The notes beneath the pieces were generated by a model. The model ran no database searches and had not been told where the DNA came from. It saw only the letters and a list, made by a program, of their open reading frames with translations. Of a stretch of DNA of 64,000 nucleotides, positions 10,254 to 19,882 are shown one piece after another. The stretch's first letter is position 1. Each line of letters begins with the position of its first letter. The DNA lies in NCBI RefSeq assembly GCF_008369325.1, contig NZ_VOBI01000005.1, positions 248,001 through 312,000 on the forward strand, read 5' to 3'. Source of the stretch: Pseudomonas sp. ANT_H12B. Lineage in GTDB: Bacteria; Pseudomonadota; Gammaproteobacteria; Pseudomonadales; Pseudomonadaceae. The translations under genes were made by a program, and so were the position numbers.

Positions 10254-10976
10254 ATGACTCCCATCTCTATTAACCACCCTCGAATCCTTTCCATCGAAGA
10301 TGACGTCGTGCTGGGTGCTTATGTCCACGAGCACTTGGGCCGCAGCGGTTTTCAGGTGACCTGGTGCCAAAACGGTCAGGAAGGCCTGGCCATTGCCCGC
10401 GAGCAAGCTTTCGATGTGGTGCTGATGGACATTCTGCTGCCGGGGCTGGACGGGTTGAGCGTGTTGACCCAATTGCGGCACAGCCATTCGACTCCGGTGG
10501 TGCTGATGTCGGCGCTCGGTGCCGAGGCGGATCGCATCAGTGGTTTTCGCCTGGGCGCTGATGATTACCTGCCCAAACCGTTCAGCATGGTTGAGTTGGG
10601 GGTACGTATCGAAGCGATCCTGCGGCGCGTGGCCCTCGACCGTCGACCGGCACCGGCAGTGATAACCCCTTCGGCGGACAGCCTGCGCTTCGATGACCAG
10701 CACGGTGACGTCTTTTATGGTGAGCACGCTGGCGGCCTGACCCGCAGCGAGTATCGGCTGCTGGAGACGCTCAATCGCAATGATGATGAAGTGTTGAGCA
10801 AGGCCTTCCTTTATCAGCATGTGCTGCAGCGCGGTTATGCGGCCCATGACCGTAGCCTCGACATGCACATCAGCCAGATCCGCCGCAAGCTCAAGGCCAT
10901 CGGCTACACCGAGCGGGAAGTGCGCACGGTGTGGGGCAAGGGCTATGTGTTGAGTGCTGTCGATGAAATGGTCTGA
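10254..10976 (+). CDS. pirR: OmpR-type response regulator, PirR-like
   Basis: 240 residues. The receiver domain (11-125) has the acidic pair EDD at 16-18, the phospho-acceptor Asp in VVLMDILLPGLDG and the switch lysine in DDYLPKPFS. A winged-helix domain fills the C-terminus (SLDMHISQIRRKLKAIG...VWGKGYVL). Its place beside gacS and in front of a cognate kinase matches PA0929 (PirR), which activates the ferric enterobactin receptor gene pirA in P. aeruginosa. The name is by position and inference; pirA is not adjacent here. A Fur-like site precedes it. The start is ATG 10254; its stop overlaps the kinase start. Confidence 0.75.
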   Translation: MTPISINHPRILSIEDDVVLGAYVHEHLGRSGFQVTWCQNGQEGLAIAREQAFDVVLMDILLPGLDGLSVLTQLRHSHSTPVVLMSALGAEADRISGFRLGADDYLPKPFSMVELGVRIEAILRRVALDRRPAPAVITPSADSLRFDDQHGDVFYGEHAGGLTRSEYRLLETLNRNDDEVLSKAFLYQHVLQRGYAAHDRSLDMHISQIRRKLKAIGYTEREVRTVWGKGYVLSAVDEMV

Positions 10977-12387
10977 CCTGCCGGGCAGGCATTCGCTGTT
11001 CTGGAAGCTGGCGTGTCTGTTGGTGGCGTTCTGTCTGCTGATGATCTGGTTGAGCTGGTCCTGGGGCCGCTATATGGAACAGCGAAACCAGTTTCTGTCG
11101 GATGACGCCCGAGGCACCCTGACACGCTACGCCGCCGAGGCCGAGCAGGCGTGGCGCCAGCGCCAGCGCGCTGGCGTCGATGCGTGGCTGCAAAACATGC
11201 AACAACGTGAAGCGGGCTGGGTTGGCGTCATTGGCGGTGATTTGCAGTCGTTGAGCAGTCAGCCGCTGACGGACAAGGAAATCGAACACCTGACCTTTCT
11301 GCGCGGCCTGGATTGGCCCATCCACAAGAAACACCTGCCGTGGTTGCGCGTGCCGTTTCCCGGCGACCCCTATGCCGGCAATCTGGTGATCGAACTGCCC
11401 CAGCGTTTCATGCCGGGGCAGTACCGGGTGTTCTGGCGCGTAATCACCAATGGCGTGATACCTGGTCTCTTCACCCTTTTGTTGTGCGTCGGTCTTTATC
11501 GATTACTGGTGGTGCCGTTGAACCATTTGCGCGAACAAGCCAACGCCTGGCGTGCCGACCAGTTGAACGTGCGTCTGTCGAGCCACACCACCAATCGTTC
11601 GGATGAGTTGGGCGAACTGGGTCGGGCCTTCGATCACATGTCGGAACGCCTGCAAAGCACCGTGGCCCTGCAACAACAATTGCTGCGCGACTTGTCCCAC
11701 GAATTGCGCACACCGTTGAGTCGTCTGCGGGTGGCCAGTGAAAGTGAGCAGGACTTGGTGCAATTGCGCGAGCGCATTGGTCGCGAGGTCGATGGCATGC
11801 AGCGTCTGGTGGAAGACACTCTGCAACTGGCCTGGCTCGACACCGAGCGCACGCGGTTGCCCGACGAATCGATCCAGGTTCAGGCGTTGTGGGACATGCT
11901 CACGGAAAACGCCTGCTATGAAAGTGGCTGGCCCGCGAGTCAGTTGCACTGTGCGGTGGATTCTTCCTGTTGGGTGCGCGGTCATCTGAATACGCTGGCC
12001 CAGGCCCTGGAAAATATTGTGCGTAATGCGATTCGTCACTCCCCCAGCGGCGGCGTTGTCCGTCTTGGCGGACGGCGCGATGGCGACTTCTGGTATTTGT
12101 GGCTGGAGGATCAGGGCGGCGGGGTGGCTGAAGCCGATCTGGAGCGGATCTTCTCGCCGTTCATTCGGCTCGATGGTTCCCGACCGGGCAATGGCGGGTT
12201 CGGGTTGGGGTTGAGCATTGCCAGGAATGCGGTGCAGCGTCAGGGCGGGGAGCTTTGGGCAGAGAATAGCGGGACGGGGTTACGTCTGAATATGCGGTTG
12301 GTGGCTGATGATGACGGTGTCAGTGATGACGCCTTCGCGGGCAAGCCCGCTCCCACAGTGGATGTGTGCCGCCCACAAACCGTGTAG
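10963..12387 (+). CDS. pirS: Two-component sensor kinase, PirS-like, with REP-encoded tail
   Basis: 474 residues. TM1 (14-34), a short periplasmic domain, TM2 (about 158-180), HAMP (182-235), then HisKA with LLRDLSHELRTPLSRLRV and a GHKL ATPase domain with the FGLGLSIARNAV lid. It overlaps the response-regulator stop by 14 bases, so the two are coupled. The last ~20 residues (DDAFAGKPAPTVDVC...) are read from a REP repeat and are not a normal kinase end; the natural end is probably near LNMRLV. Assignment to PirS rests on synteny with PA0930 and the Fur-like site upstream of the pair. Confidence 0.75.
   Translation: MKWSDLPGRHSLFWKLACLLVAFCLLMIWLSWSWGRYMEQRNQFLSDDARGTLTRYAAEAEQAWRQRQRAGVDAWLQNMQQREAGWVGVIGGDLQSLSSQPLTDKEIEHLTFLRGLDWPIHKKHLPWLRVPFPGDPYAGNLVIELPQRFMPGQYRVFWRVITNGVIPGLFTLLLCVGLYRLLVVPLNHLREQANAWRADQLNVRLSSHTTNRSDELGELGRAFDHMSERLQSTVALQQQLLRDLSHELRTPLSRLRVASESEQDLVQLRERIGREVDGMQRLVEDTLQLAWLDTERTRLPDESIQVQALWDMLTENACYESGWPASQLHCAVDSSCWVRGHLNTLAQALENIVRNAIRHSPSGGVVRLGGRRDGDFWYLWLEDQGGGVAEADLERIFSPFIRLDGSRPGNGGFGLGLSIARNAVQRQGGELWAENSGTGLRLNMRLVADDDGVSDDAFAGKPAPTVDVCRPQTV
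12331..12358. repeat. REP unit inside the end of the sensor kinase gene
   Basis: GCCTTCGCGGGCAAGCCCGC followed by TCCCACAG is one REP arm. A head-to-head partial unit, TGTGGGAG, begins about 45 bases on at 12402. The first unit is translated in frame as the last residues of the kinase; the second abuts the broken DUF1016 gene. Confidence 0.8.
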
Positions 12388-12437
12388 TCATTCCCGATCC
12401 TCTGTGGGAGATTCTATGTTGGCCGGCAACCCTCATT

Positions 12438-13137
12438 TTTCAGGCGGTCAACACCCGGCTGATCGAACTGTACTGGCAGGTCGGTGCGTACATCAGTCGC
12501 AAGCTGGAACGGGCCGAGTGGGGGGATTGCGTGGTCAGTCAACTGGCCGAGCATCTGGCTCAGACTCAACCAGGGTTGCGTGGCTTTACCCGGCCCAATC
12601 TGTTTCGTATGCGTCAGTTCTATGAGACTTACCGGGGCGACGAGAAAGTCTCGCCGCTGGTGAGACCATTATCCTGGACCCATAATCTGGTCATCTTCAG
12701 TCAGGGCAAACTCCCGGAAGAGCGGGAGTTTTACCTGCGTATGGCGGTTCAGGAGAAGTGGTCGAAGCGCGAACTTGAGCGCCAGTTCAAGGCTGCGCTG
12801 TTTGAACGCAGCGTTACCCAACCGGCCAGTGTCTCAACAGCGCTGAAACAATCTCACCCCTCGGCGCTTGAGATATTCCGCGATGCCTACATGCTCGAGT
12901 TTCTCGACCTGCCGGGCGGCCATGCCGAAATCGATCTGCATCAGGGTTTGCTGGGGCGACAGCAAGGATAACGAGGTGGTCGAGTACGCCCTTAACCGCA
13001 GTCTGTCGCCAGCGTTGATCGCTGAATACCAGGTCCAGCTACCGGACAAACAGTTGTTACAGGCCAAGTTGCATGAGTTCTATGCACTGAACATCGCTCA
13101 GTCAGAAGAGCACTGCTCCAGACGCTTATTCCCATAA
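12438..13137 (+). pseudogene. Broken DUF1016 (YhcG-type) nuclease gene with internal deletion
   Basis: A remnant of the DUF1016/YhcG family. The N-terminal domain is readable from FQAVNTRLIELYWQVGAYIS (12438) to MLEFLDLPGGHAEIDLHQGL (about 12950). The frame then changes and the extreme C-terminus follows (DNEVVEYALNRSLSPALIAE, then LPDKQLLQAKLHEFYALN). Family members are about 340-370 residues. The missing middle of roughly 90-100 residues should contain the PD-(D/E)xK nuclease core (in relatives around FALDLLFFHR and AIELK). The 5' end is also lost: coding homology begins abruptly after a REP fragment with no start codon. No function is expected. Confidence 0.85.
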
Positions 13138-13224
13138 ACCATAAGCACCATACTTTGCGTGATATGGCCTGCCGAAGTTTGCCGGTATGATAGGCGCCCC
13201 CGCAGTCTGGATTGCGAATACGCC

Positions 13225-14127
13225 ATGACCTTGCAGTACCCAACTATCGCCGATTGCGTCGGCAACACTCCGCTGGTTCGTTTGCAGCGCCTGCCAGGCG
13301 CCACCAGCAATACCCTTTTGCTCAAGCTCGAAGGGAATAACCCGGCGGGTTCGGTCAAGGACCGTCCGGCGCTGTCGATGATCACTCGCGCCGAACTGCG
13401 CGGGCAGATCCATGCCGGCGATACGCTGATCGAAGCGACCTCGGGTAACACCGGGATTGCCCTGGCCATGGCTGCCGCGATCAAGGGTTACAAGATGATC
13501 CTGATCATGCCCGACAGCTCCAGCGCCGAGCGCAAGGCGGCGATGACCGCCTATGGCGCCGAGCTGATTCTGGTCACTCAGGAAGAGGGCATGGAAGGCG
13601 CCCGCGACCTCGCCGACCGGATGCAGGCCGAAGGCCGTGGCAAGGTGCTGGATCAGTTCGCCAACGGCGACAACCCTGAGGCGCACTACACCACCACCGG
13701 CCCGGAAATCTGGCGTCAGACCGAGGGCACCATCACCCATTTCGTCAGTTCCATGGGCACCACCGGTACCATCATGGGCGTCTCGCGTTACTTGAAAGAG
13801 CAGAACGAGAGCGTGCAGATCATCGGCCTGCAACCGATGGAAGGCTCGGCGATTCCGGGTATCCGTCGCTGGCCCCAGGAATACCTGCCGAAGATTTATC
13901 AGGCTGATCGCGTGGACCGGATCATCGACATGGCGCAAAGCGAAGCCGAGGACGTGACCCGTCGTCTGGCCCGCGAAGAAGGCATCTTCTGCGGCGTATC
14001 GTCGGGCGGTGCCGTGGCCGGGATGCTGCGTCTGTCCAAAGAAGTTGAAAACGCGGTGATCGTCGCGATCATCTGCGACCGTGGCGACCGTTACTTGTCG
14101 ACCGGCATTTTCGACGCGCCCAACTGA
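13225..14127 (+). CDS. cysM: Cysteine synthase B
   Basis: 300 residues, the CysM length. It makes L-cysteine (or S-sulfocysteine from thiosulfate) from O-acetylserine using PLP. The PLP lysine is Lys45 in [12 protein letters not shown]; the phosphate-binding loop is [10 protein letters not shown], with a second glycine-rich loop [11 protein letters not shown]. The start is ATG 13225 ([10 protein letters not shown]). The stop overlaps the rlmD start (TGATG). The cysM-rlmD-relA order matches PA0932-0934, so this is a conserved Pseudomonas operon. Confidence 0.96.
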   Translation: MTLQYPTIADCVGNTPLVRLQRLPGATSNTLLLKLEGNNPAGSVKDRPALSMITRAELRGQIHAGDTLIEATSGNTGIALAMAAAIKGYKMILIMPDSSSAERKAAMTAYGAELILVTQEEGMEGARDLADRMQAEGRGKVLDQFANGDNPEAHYTTTGPEIWRQTEGTITHFVSSMGTTGTIMGVSRYLKEQNESVQIIGLQPMEGSAIPGIRRWPQEYLPKIYQADRVDRIIDMAQSEAEDVTRRLAREEGIFCGVSSGGAVAGMLRLSKEVENAVIVAIICDRGDRYLSTGIFDAPN

Positions 14128-15479
14128 TGGCAAAGCAAGAGAGAGGCCTGCGCTTCCAGCCCACCGGCGGCAGCAAGGCCCCGCAAATTCCGACCGGCAA
14201 AAAGCAGCGCCTGACCATCGAGCGTCTGGCAAATGACGGTCGCGGTATCGCGTTTTTCGAAGGCCGCACCTGGTTCGTCATCGGCGCATTGGCCGGTGAA
14301 GAAGTCGAGGCGCGTGTATTGGGCGCTCACGGCAAAGTGGTCGAGGCGCGTACCGAACGCGTCTTTCAGGCCAGCGAATTGCGCCGCCCGGCGCCGTGCC
14401 CGCATGCCGGCCGCTGTGGCGGTTGCAGCGTGCAGCACCTGCATCACACCGAACAACTTGCCCTGAAACAGCGCATGCTCGCCGAGCAACTGTCGAAGGT
14501 CGCCGGTGTCGAACCGCAGGAGTGGGCAGCGCCGTTGAGCGGTCCGGAATTCGGTTACCGACGTCGAGCCCGAGTGGCGGTGCGCTGGGACATGAAGGCG
14601 AAAAAGCTCGAAGTCGGCTTCCGCGCAGCGGGCAGTCAGGACATCGTTGCGATCAACGAATGCATGGTGCTGGTACAGCCCTTGCAACCGATCATGACCC
14701 GCTTGCCGGAGATGTTGCGTCGCTTGAGCAAACCTCAGGCGCTGGGGCATGTGGAATTGTTCAGCGGTTCGTCGTTGGCGGTATTGCTGCGGCACATGGC
14801 GCCGCTGTCCGACGCCGACATGACAATCCTCAAGGATTTTTGCGCCTTCCATGAAGCCCAGCTGTGGCTGCACGGCGACGGGGAACCGCAACCGGTCGAG
14901 ACTGACCAGTCGTTGGGTTATCGACTTGAACAGTGGGATTTGGACCTGGCGTACCGACCGGGAGATTTCATCCAGGTCAACGCCTCGGTCAACGAAGCGA
15001 TGATCGCTCAGGCGTTGGAGTGGCTGAAGCCGACGGCGGATGAACGCGTTCTCGATCTATTCTGTGGTTTGGGCAACTTTGCGTTGCCGCTGGCCAAGGC
15101 CGTTCGCGAAGTGGTGGCGGTGGAAGGTGTGCAGGCGATGGTCGAGCGGGCAGCCGCGAATGCTGCTAGCAACAATCTTCATAATGCGAAATTTTTTCAG
15201 GCCGATTTATCCCAGCCTTTGGCTGACGCCGAATGGGCCCGCGAAGGCTTTTGTGCGGTACTCTTGGACCCACCGCGTGATGGTGCTTATGAGGTTGTGC
15301 GCAAGCTCAAGGCTCTGGGTGCCGAACGGTTGGTGTATGTGTCGTGCAACCCTGCAACTCTGGCGCGCGACACAGTCGAATTGATCAAGCAGGGCTACCG
15401 GTTAAAACGTGCCGGGATTCTCGATATGTTTCCTCAGACGGCACATGTCGAGGCCATGGCGTTATTTGAAGCGAGCTAG
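14127..15479 (+). CDS. rlmD: 23S rRNA (uracil-1939-C5) methyltransferase RlmD
   Basis: 450 residues. An N-terminal TRAM domain (about 30-85) is followed by the [4Fe-4S] cysteines in [15 protein letters not shown] and the SAM site [15 protein letters not shown]. The catalytic cysteine is in [12 protein letters not shown] near residue 405. It methylates U1939 of 23S rRNA; older name RumA. Starts at ATG 14127, one base overlapping the cysM stop, and relA follows after about 125 bases. Confidence 0.96.
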   Translation: MAKQERGLRFQPTGGSKAPQIPTGKKQRLTIERLANDGRGIAFFEGRTWFVIGALAGEEVEARVLGAHGKVVEARTERVFQASELRRPAPCPHAGRCGGCSVQHLHHTEQLALKQRMLAEQLSKVAGVEPQEWAAPLSGPEFGYRRRARVAVRWDMKAKKLEVGFRAAGSQDIVAINECMVLVQPLQPIMTRLPEMLRRLSKPQALGHVELFSGSSLAVLLRHMAPLSDADMTILKDFCAFHEAQLWLHGDGEPQPVETDQSLGYRLEQWDLDLAYRPGDFIQVNASVNEAMIAQALEWLKPTADERVLDLFCGLGNFALPLAKAVREVVAVEGVQAMVERAAANAASNNLHNAKFFQADLSQPLADAEWAREGFCAVLLDPPRDGAYEVVRKLKALGAERLVYVSCNPATLARDTVELIKQGYRLKRAGILDMFPQTAHVEAMALFEAS

Positions 15480-15603
15480 GAAGGCTCGTCTGGTCCGACT
15501 GGCCCGCCCGTGCAGCCGCGCACCAGCCCTACGCGGGCTCACGGGCAACGCAAGGTCAGCGATTTTGACGCATTGAATCTGCGTCGTAGGGAAGGTAAGC
15601 AAG

Positions 15604-17847
15604 ATGGTACAGGTGAGAGCACACCAGCCGATCAACACCGACGGCAGTATCAATCTCGAGGCTTGGCTCGATCACGCGGTCAGTGTCGATCCGGCGCTGG
15701 ATCGCGAAGCCTTGAAGGAAGCGTGCGAGTTCGCTCGTGCGTCTGAGCAACAGGCCAATGCGGCGAAAAATCTATGGTCCGAAGGGACCTCGAGTTTCCG
15801 TACGGGCCTTGAGATCGCCGAGATTCTCGCCGACCTCAAACTCGATCAGGATTCGTTGGTCGCCGCGATCTTGTACCGCGGCGTGCGCGAAGGCCAGATT
15901 GAACTGCCGGCGGTCAGCCAGCGCTTCGGTCCGGTGGTCGCCAAGCTCATCGACGGCGTGCTGCGCATGGCGGCGATCAGCGCCAGCCTCAGCCCCCGTC
16001 AATCCCTGGTGCTGGGCACTCAGGGCCAGGTGGAAAACCTGCGCAAGATGCTGGTGGCCATGGTTGACGACGTGCGCGTCGCACTGATCAAACTGGCCGA
16101 GCGCACCTGTGCGATCCGTGCGGTGAAAACCGCCGATGACGAAAAACGCAACCGCGTCGCCCGGGAGGTCTTCGACATCTACGCGCCGCTGGCCCACCGT
16201 CTCGGTATTGGTCACATCAAGTGGGAGCTGGAGGACTTGTCCTTCCGCTATCTTGAGCCCGATCAGTACAAACAGATCGCCAAGTTGCTCCACGAGCGGC
16301 GTCTGGATCGCGAGCGCTTCATCAGCGACGTGATGGGCCAGTTGAAGAATGAGCTGACCGCCACCGGCGTCGATGCCGATATCAGTGGCCGGGCCAAACA
16401 CATTTATTCGATCTGGCGCAAAATGCAGCGCAAGGGTCTGGAGTTCAGCCAGATCTACGACGTGCGCGCCGTTCGCGTGCTGGTGCCGGAAATGCGCGAC
16501 TGCTACACCGCGCTCGGCATTGTCCATACCTTGTGGCGGCACATCCCGAAAGAATTCGACGACTACATAGCCAACCCCAAAGAGAACGGCTATCGCTCGC
16601 TGCACACCGCGGTAATCGGGCCTGAGGGCAAGGTGCTGGAAGTGCAGATCCGCACCCACGCGATGCACGAAGAAGCCGAACTGGGCGTGTGCGCGCACTG
16701 GCGCTATAAAGGCACCGACGTCAAATCCGGCTCCAACCATTATGAAGAGAAAATCTCCTGGCTGCGTCAGGTCCTCGAGTGGCATGAAGAGCTGGGCGAC
16801 ATTGGCGGCCTGGCAGAACAACTGCGGGTCGATATCGAACCGGACCGGGTCTACATCTTCACCCCGGACGGTCACGCCATCGACTTGCCGAAGGGTGCGA
16901 CGCCGCTGGACTTCGCCTACCGCGTGCACACCGAAATCGGTCACAACTGCCGCGGCGCGAAGATCAACGGGCGGATCGTGCCGCTCAACTACAGCCTGCA
17001 GACCGGTGAACAGGTCGAGATCATCACCAGCAAGCACGGCACCCCGAGCCGCGACTGGCTGAACTCGAACCTGGGTTACGTCACCACCTCGCGAGCACGG
17101 GCGAAGATCGTTCACTGGTTCAAATTGCAGGCGCGCGATCAAAACGTCGCGGCCGGTAAAACCTTGCTTGAGCGTGAACTCACTCGCCTCGGTCTGCCCG
17201 CGGTAGATTTCGACAAGCTGGCCGAAAAGGCCAACATGAAAACCGCCGAGGACATGTTCGCCGCACTCGGTGCCGGTGATTTGCGCCTGGCGCAACTGGT
17301 GAACCTGGCGCAACAACTGGTCGAGCCGGAACGCGGCAATGAGCAGCTGGAACTGATCCCGCGCAAGGCCACCGGCTACAAACCGGGCAAGCGCGGCGAT
17401 ATCCAGATCCAGGGCGTCGGCAACCTGATGACCCAGATGGCCGGCTGCTGCCAGCCGTTGCCGGGGGATGCGATTGTCGGTTACATCACCCAGGGCCGTG
17501 GCGTAAGCATTCACCGTCAGGACTGCGCCTCGGTGCTGCAACTGGGCGGGCGCGAGCCGGAGCGGATCATCCAGGTCAGCTGGGGCCCGGTGCCGGTGCT
17601 TACCTATCCGGTGGACATCATCATCCGTGCCTACGACCGGTCCGGTCTGCTGCGTGACGTTTCGCAAGTGCTGCTCAACGAGCGGATCAATGTGCTGGCG
17701 GTCAACACCCGCTCGAACAAAGAGGACAACACCGCGTTGATGTCCCTGACCATCGAGATTCCGGGGCTGGATGCACTGGGGCGGTTGTTGGGTCGGATTT
17801 CCCAGTTGCCGAACATCATCGAAACCCGCCGTAACCGGACGCCATAA
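15604..17847 (+). CDS. relA: GTP pyrophosphokinase RelA
   Basis: 747 residues, typical of gammaproteobacterial RelA. Order: degenerate HD pseudo-hydrolase (about 60-200), synthetase domain (about 240-370, with IYDVRAVRVLVPEMRDCYTA and ENGYRSLHTAVIGP), TGS (about 405-465), a zinc-finger-like region with AGCCQPLPGD and HRQDCAS, and a C-terminal ACT domain. It makes (p)ppGpp when uncharged tRNA sits in the ribosomal A site. The start is ATG 15604 (MVQVRAHQPIN). The HD box lacks the hydrolase residues, as expected for RelA rather than SpoT. Confidence 0.97.
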   Translation: MVQVRAHQPINTDGSINLEAWLDHAVSVDPALDREALKEACEFARASEQQANAAKNLWSEGTSSFRTGLEIAEILADLKLDQDSLVAAILYRGVREGQIELPAVSQRFGPVVAKLIDGVLRMAAISASLSPRQSLVLGTQGQVENLRKMLVAMVDDVRVALIKLAERTCAIRAVKTADDEKRNRVAREVFDIYAPLAHRLGIGHIKWELEDLSFRYLEPDQYKQIAKLLHERRLDRERFISDVMGQLKNELTATGVDADISGRAKHIYSIWRKMQRKGLEFSQIYDVRAVRVLVPEMRDCYTALGIVHTLWRHIPKEFDDYIANPKENGYRSLHTAVIGPEGKVLEVQIRTHAMHEEAELGVCAHWRYKGTDVKSGSNHYEEKISWLRQVLEWHEELGDIGGLAEQLRVDIEPDRVYIFTPDGHAIDLPKGATPLDFAYRVHTEIGHNCRGAKINGRIVPLNYSLQTGEQVEIITSKHGTPSRDWLNSNLGYVTTSRARAKIVHWFKLQARDQNVAAGKTLLERELTRLGLPAVDFDKLAEKANMKTAEDMFAALGAGDLRLAQLVNLAQQLVEPERGNEQLELIPRKATGYKPGKRGDIQIQGVGNLMTQMAGCCQPLPGDAIVGYITQGRGVSIHRQDCASVLQLGGREPERIIQVSWGPVPVLTYPVDIIIRAYDRSGLLRDVSQVLLNERINVLAVNTRSNKEDNTALMSLTIEIPGLDALGRLLGRISQLPNIIETRRNRTP

Positions 17848-17857
17848 AGATGACCAA

Positions 17858-17947
17858 TGTGGGAGCGAGCCTGCTCGCGATGGCGGTAATTCAGTCAACA
17901 TCTGTGTTGTCTGCAAGTCCGCTATCGCGAGCAGGCTCGCTCCCACA
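17858..17947. repeat. REP-type inverted repeat
   Basis: Left arm TGTGGGAGCGAGCCTGCTCG and right arm CGAGCAGGCTCGCTCCCACA bracket a spacer of about 35 bases containing CAACATCTGTGTTG. Full BIME-like pair between relA and mazG, ending 24 bases before the mazG start. Confidence 0.88.
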
Positions 17948-17971
17948 GGTTTTTGTGATGAGACATGATTG

Positions 17972-18805
17972 ATGTACAGCCTTGAAGACTTGCTGCACCT
18001 GATGAACTGCCTGCGAGACCCGAAGTACGGTTGCCCGTGGGACATCAAGCAAACCTACGAAACCATCGTCCCGCACACCCTGGAAGAAGCCTACGAAGTC
18101 GCTGACGCCATCGAGCGCGGCGACTTCGATCACTTGCAGGGCGAGTTGGGCGATTTGCTGTTCCAGGTGGTTTATTACAGCCAGCTGGCCCGGGAAGAAG
18201 GGCGCTTCGAATTCGCAGGTGTCATCGACAGCATCACCCGCAAGTTGATCCGCCGTCATCCGCACGTGTTCCCTGCCGGTGATCTTTACGCGCCGCTGGA
18301 TGTTCCCCGGCTGAATGAAGAACAGGTCAAGCAGCGCTGGGAAGAGATCAAGGCCGAGGAGCGCGCCGAGAAATCATCCGCGCCGCAGCAGTTGTCCTTG
18401 CTCGACGACGTGCCCGCCGCTCTGCCGGCATTGTCCCGATCGGCGAAACTGCAGAAGCGCGCAGGGCAGGTCGGTTTCGACTGGCCGGACGCCTTGCCGG
18501 TGCTGGACAAGGTCCGTGAAGAACTTGATGAAGTACTCGAAGCCATGGCCGACAACGACTCGGCAGCGATTGCCGATGAAGTCGGCGACCTGCTGTTTTC
18601 CGTGGTCAATCTGGCGCGGCATCTGAAGGTCGATCCGGAAACCGCCTTGCGAGGCGCCAACAACAAATTCGAAAGACGCTTCCGTTTTATCGAACAGGCA
18701 TTGCGCGACACCCACCGTCCCATAGAAGATTGCACCCTCGAAGAGTTGGACGCCCTGTGGGGCGAAGCCAAACGTCAGGAAAAGAATTTGCCCAGCTGCG
18801 GTTGA
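17972..18805 (+). CDS. mazG: Nucleoside triphosphate pyrophosphohydrolase MazG
   Basis: 277 residues with two MazG domains. The N-terminal one shows CPWDIKQTYETIVPHTLEEA with EAYEVADAIE and ELGDLLFQVVYYS. The C-terminal one shows KVREELDEVLEAM and DEVGDLLFSVVNLARHL. The acidic ExxE...D clusters bind magnesium. It hydrolyses NTPs to NMP and PPi, cleaning abnormal nucleotides, and in E. coli lowers ppGpp effects, which suits its place after relA. I chose ATG 17972 (MYSLEDLLHLM); a TTG one codon upstream is possible. Confidence 0.95.
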   Translation: MYSLEDLLHLMNCLRDPKYGCPWDIKQTYETIVPHTLEEAYEVADAIERGDFDHLQGELGDLLFQVVYYSQLAREEGRFEFAGVIDSITRKLIRRHPHVFPAGDLYAPLDVPRLNEEQVKQRWEEIKAEERAEKSSAPQQLSLLDDVPAALPALSRSAKLQKRAGQVGFDWPDALPVLDKVREELDEVLEAMADNDSAAIADEVGDLLFSVVNLARHLKVDPETALRGANNKFERRFRFIEQALRDTHRPIEDCTLEELDALWGEAKRQEKNLPSCG

Positions 18806-18833
18806 GCAGTTGCCTAAGTGAGAAATAAGCACC

Positions 18834-19376
18834 ATGAGCATTTCCCTTCGCGACCAGTTGCTCAAAGCAGGGCTGGTCAACCAAAAGCAGGCCAAACAGG
18901 TCGGCAAAGAGAAGCAGAAGCAGCAACGCCTGGCCCACAAAGGTCAGATCGAACTTGATGACTCGCAGCAGCGCGCCGCCCAGGAAGCCATGGCCGAGAA
19001 GGTCAAGCGCGACCAGGCGCTGAACCGTCAGCAACAAGAGAAGGCTGAGGCGAAGGCCCGCGCCGCACAGGTCAAGCAATTGATCGAAGTCTCGCGCCTG
19101 CCGAAGCTGACCACCGAGGATTACTACAACTTCGTTGATGACAAGAAGGTCAAGCGCATTTCCGTCAACACGCTGATGCGCAACCAGCTCAGCAATGGAT
19201 TCCTGGCGATCGTGCACCACGCCGGCGGCTACGAAGTGATCCCGCGTGAAGCGGCCCTGAAGATCCAGGAGCGCGACCCGCAGCGCATTGTGCAATTGAA
19301 TGTGAAGACCGAAGAAGTCGCTGCCGAGGACGATCCGTACGCGGCCTATCAGATCCCTGACGATCTGATGTGGTAA
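18834..19376 (+). CDS. DUF2058 nucleoprotein/polynucleotide-associated-like protein
   Basis: 180 residues of the DUF2058 (YaiL-like) family. The first ~90 residues are a highly charged, K/Q/E-rich helix or coiled coil (SISLRDQLLKAGLVNQKQAK onward). A compact C-terminal domain follows (FVDDKKVKRISVNTLM...GGYEVIPREAALKI), ending in DDLMW. Function unknown, suspected nucleic-acid association. It follows mazG by 28 bases and is closed by a strong terminator. Confidence 0.85.
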   Translation: MSISLRDQLLKAGLVNQKQAKQVGKEKQKQQRLAHKGQIELDDSQQRAAQEAMAEKVKRDQALNRQQQEKAEAKARAAQVKQLIEVSRLPKLTTEDYYNFVDDKKVKRISVNTLMRNQLSNGFLAIVHHAGGYEVIPREAALKIQERDPQRIVQLNVKTEEVAAEDDPYAAYQIPDDLMW

Positions 19377-19393
19377 GCCCATAGGGCTTTAAC

Positions 19394-19428
19394 AACGACA
19401 AACCCCGCACATGGCGGGGTTTGTCGTT
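19394..19428 (+). terminator. Rho-independent terminator after the DUF2058 gene
   Basis: Perfect 15-bp stem AACGACAAACCCCGC / GCGGGGTTTGTCGTT with a 5-base loop, followed by TT. It lies 17 bases past the stop. Confidence 0.88.
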
Positions 19429-19471
19429 TTCAATGCTGTAATTGCTTACGCTTTGCGCCTGGGCTCCACGC

Positions 19472-19660
19472 CTAGGCGGAACGCAGTTCGCGTTGCTGCT
19501 CCAGTTTTTCCAGTTCGGCCTTGTAGCTGTGGGCATCGGTCTCGGAGTGGAATATCCCCACCAGCATGTCTTGTTGATGTACATCCCAGATACGGATACC
19601 GGCGGCGATGCCTTCGTGGGATTTATGTGAATCGTCGCGTTCAGTTACTTTTACAGTCAT
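19472..19660 (-). CDS. Small conserved hypothetical protein
   Basis: 62 residues, MTVKVTERDDSHKSHEGIAA at the start and a charged helical end (AELEKLEQQREL). The ATG at 19660 has a TTGGAGC ribosome site, so it is probably real. It has no signal peptide or membrane segment; I do not recognise a fold. It stands alone between the DUF2058 terminator and the hairpin element beside fabB. Confidence 0.6.
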   Translation of the reverse strand: MTVKVTERDDSHKSHEGIAAGIRIWDVHQQDMLVGIFHSETDAHSYKAELEKLEQQRELRSA

Positions 19661-19882
19661 CTGCTAGCTCCAATCTCTGTTATCTGCAGCAAGGCGTGTG
19701 CAGGACTCTGTTATATGATTGGTTAGCTTGCTAAGTAAACGACTGAGTTCGGTAGCGAATTTTTGCGAAAACAGCAAAAGTCCTGCAGCCCGCCAAATAC
19801 GCGGCATTCGGTCGCAGGCCGCTGAGTTTTATGACAAAAGCTTCATGTTCGCGACGACCAGAACCGCAGGCTACGCACGACT

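Noticed and set aside
15772..18048. A 758-codon open frame on the minus strand opposite relA
   Set aside because: Antisense shadow of relA; low-complexity Q/H/V-rich translation and no family motif.
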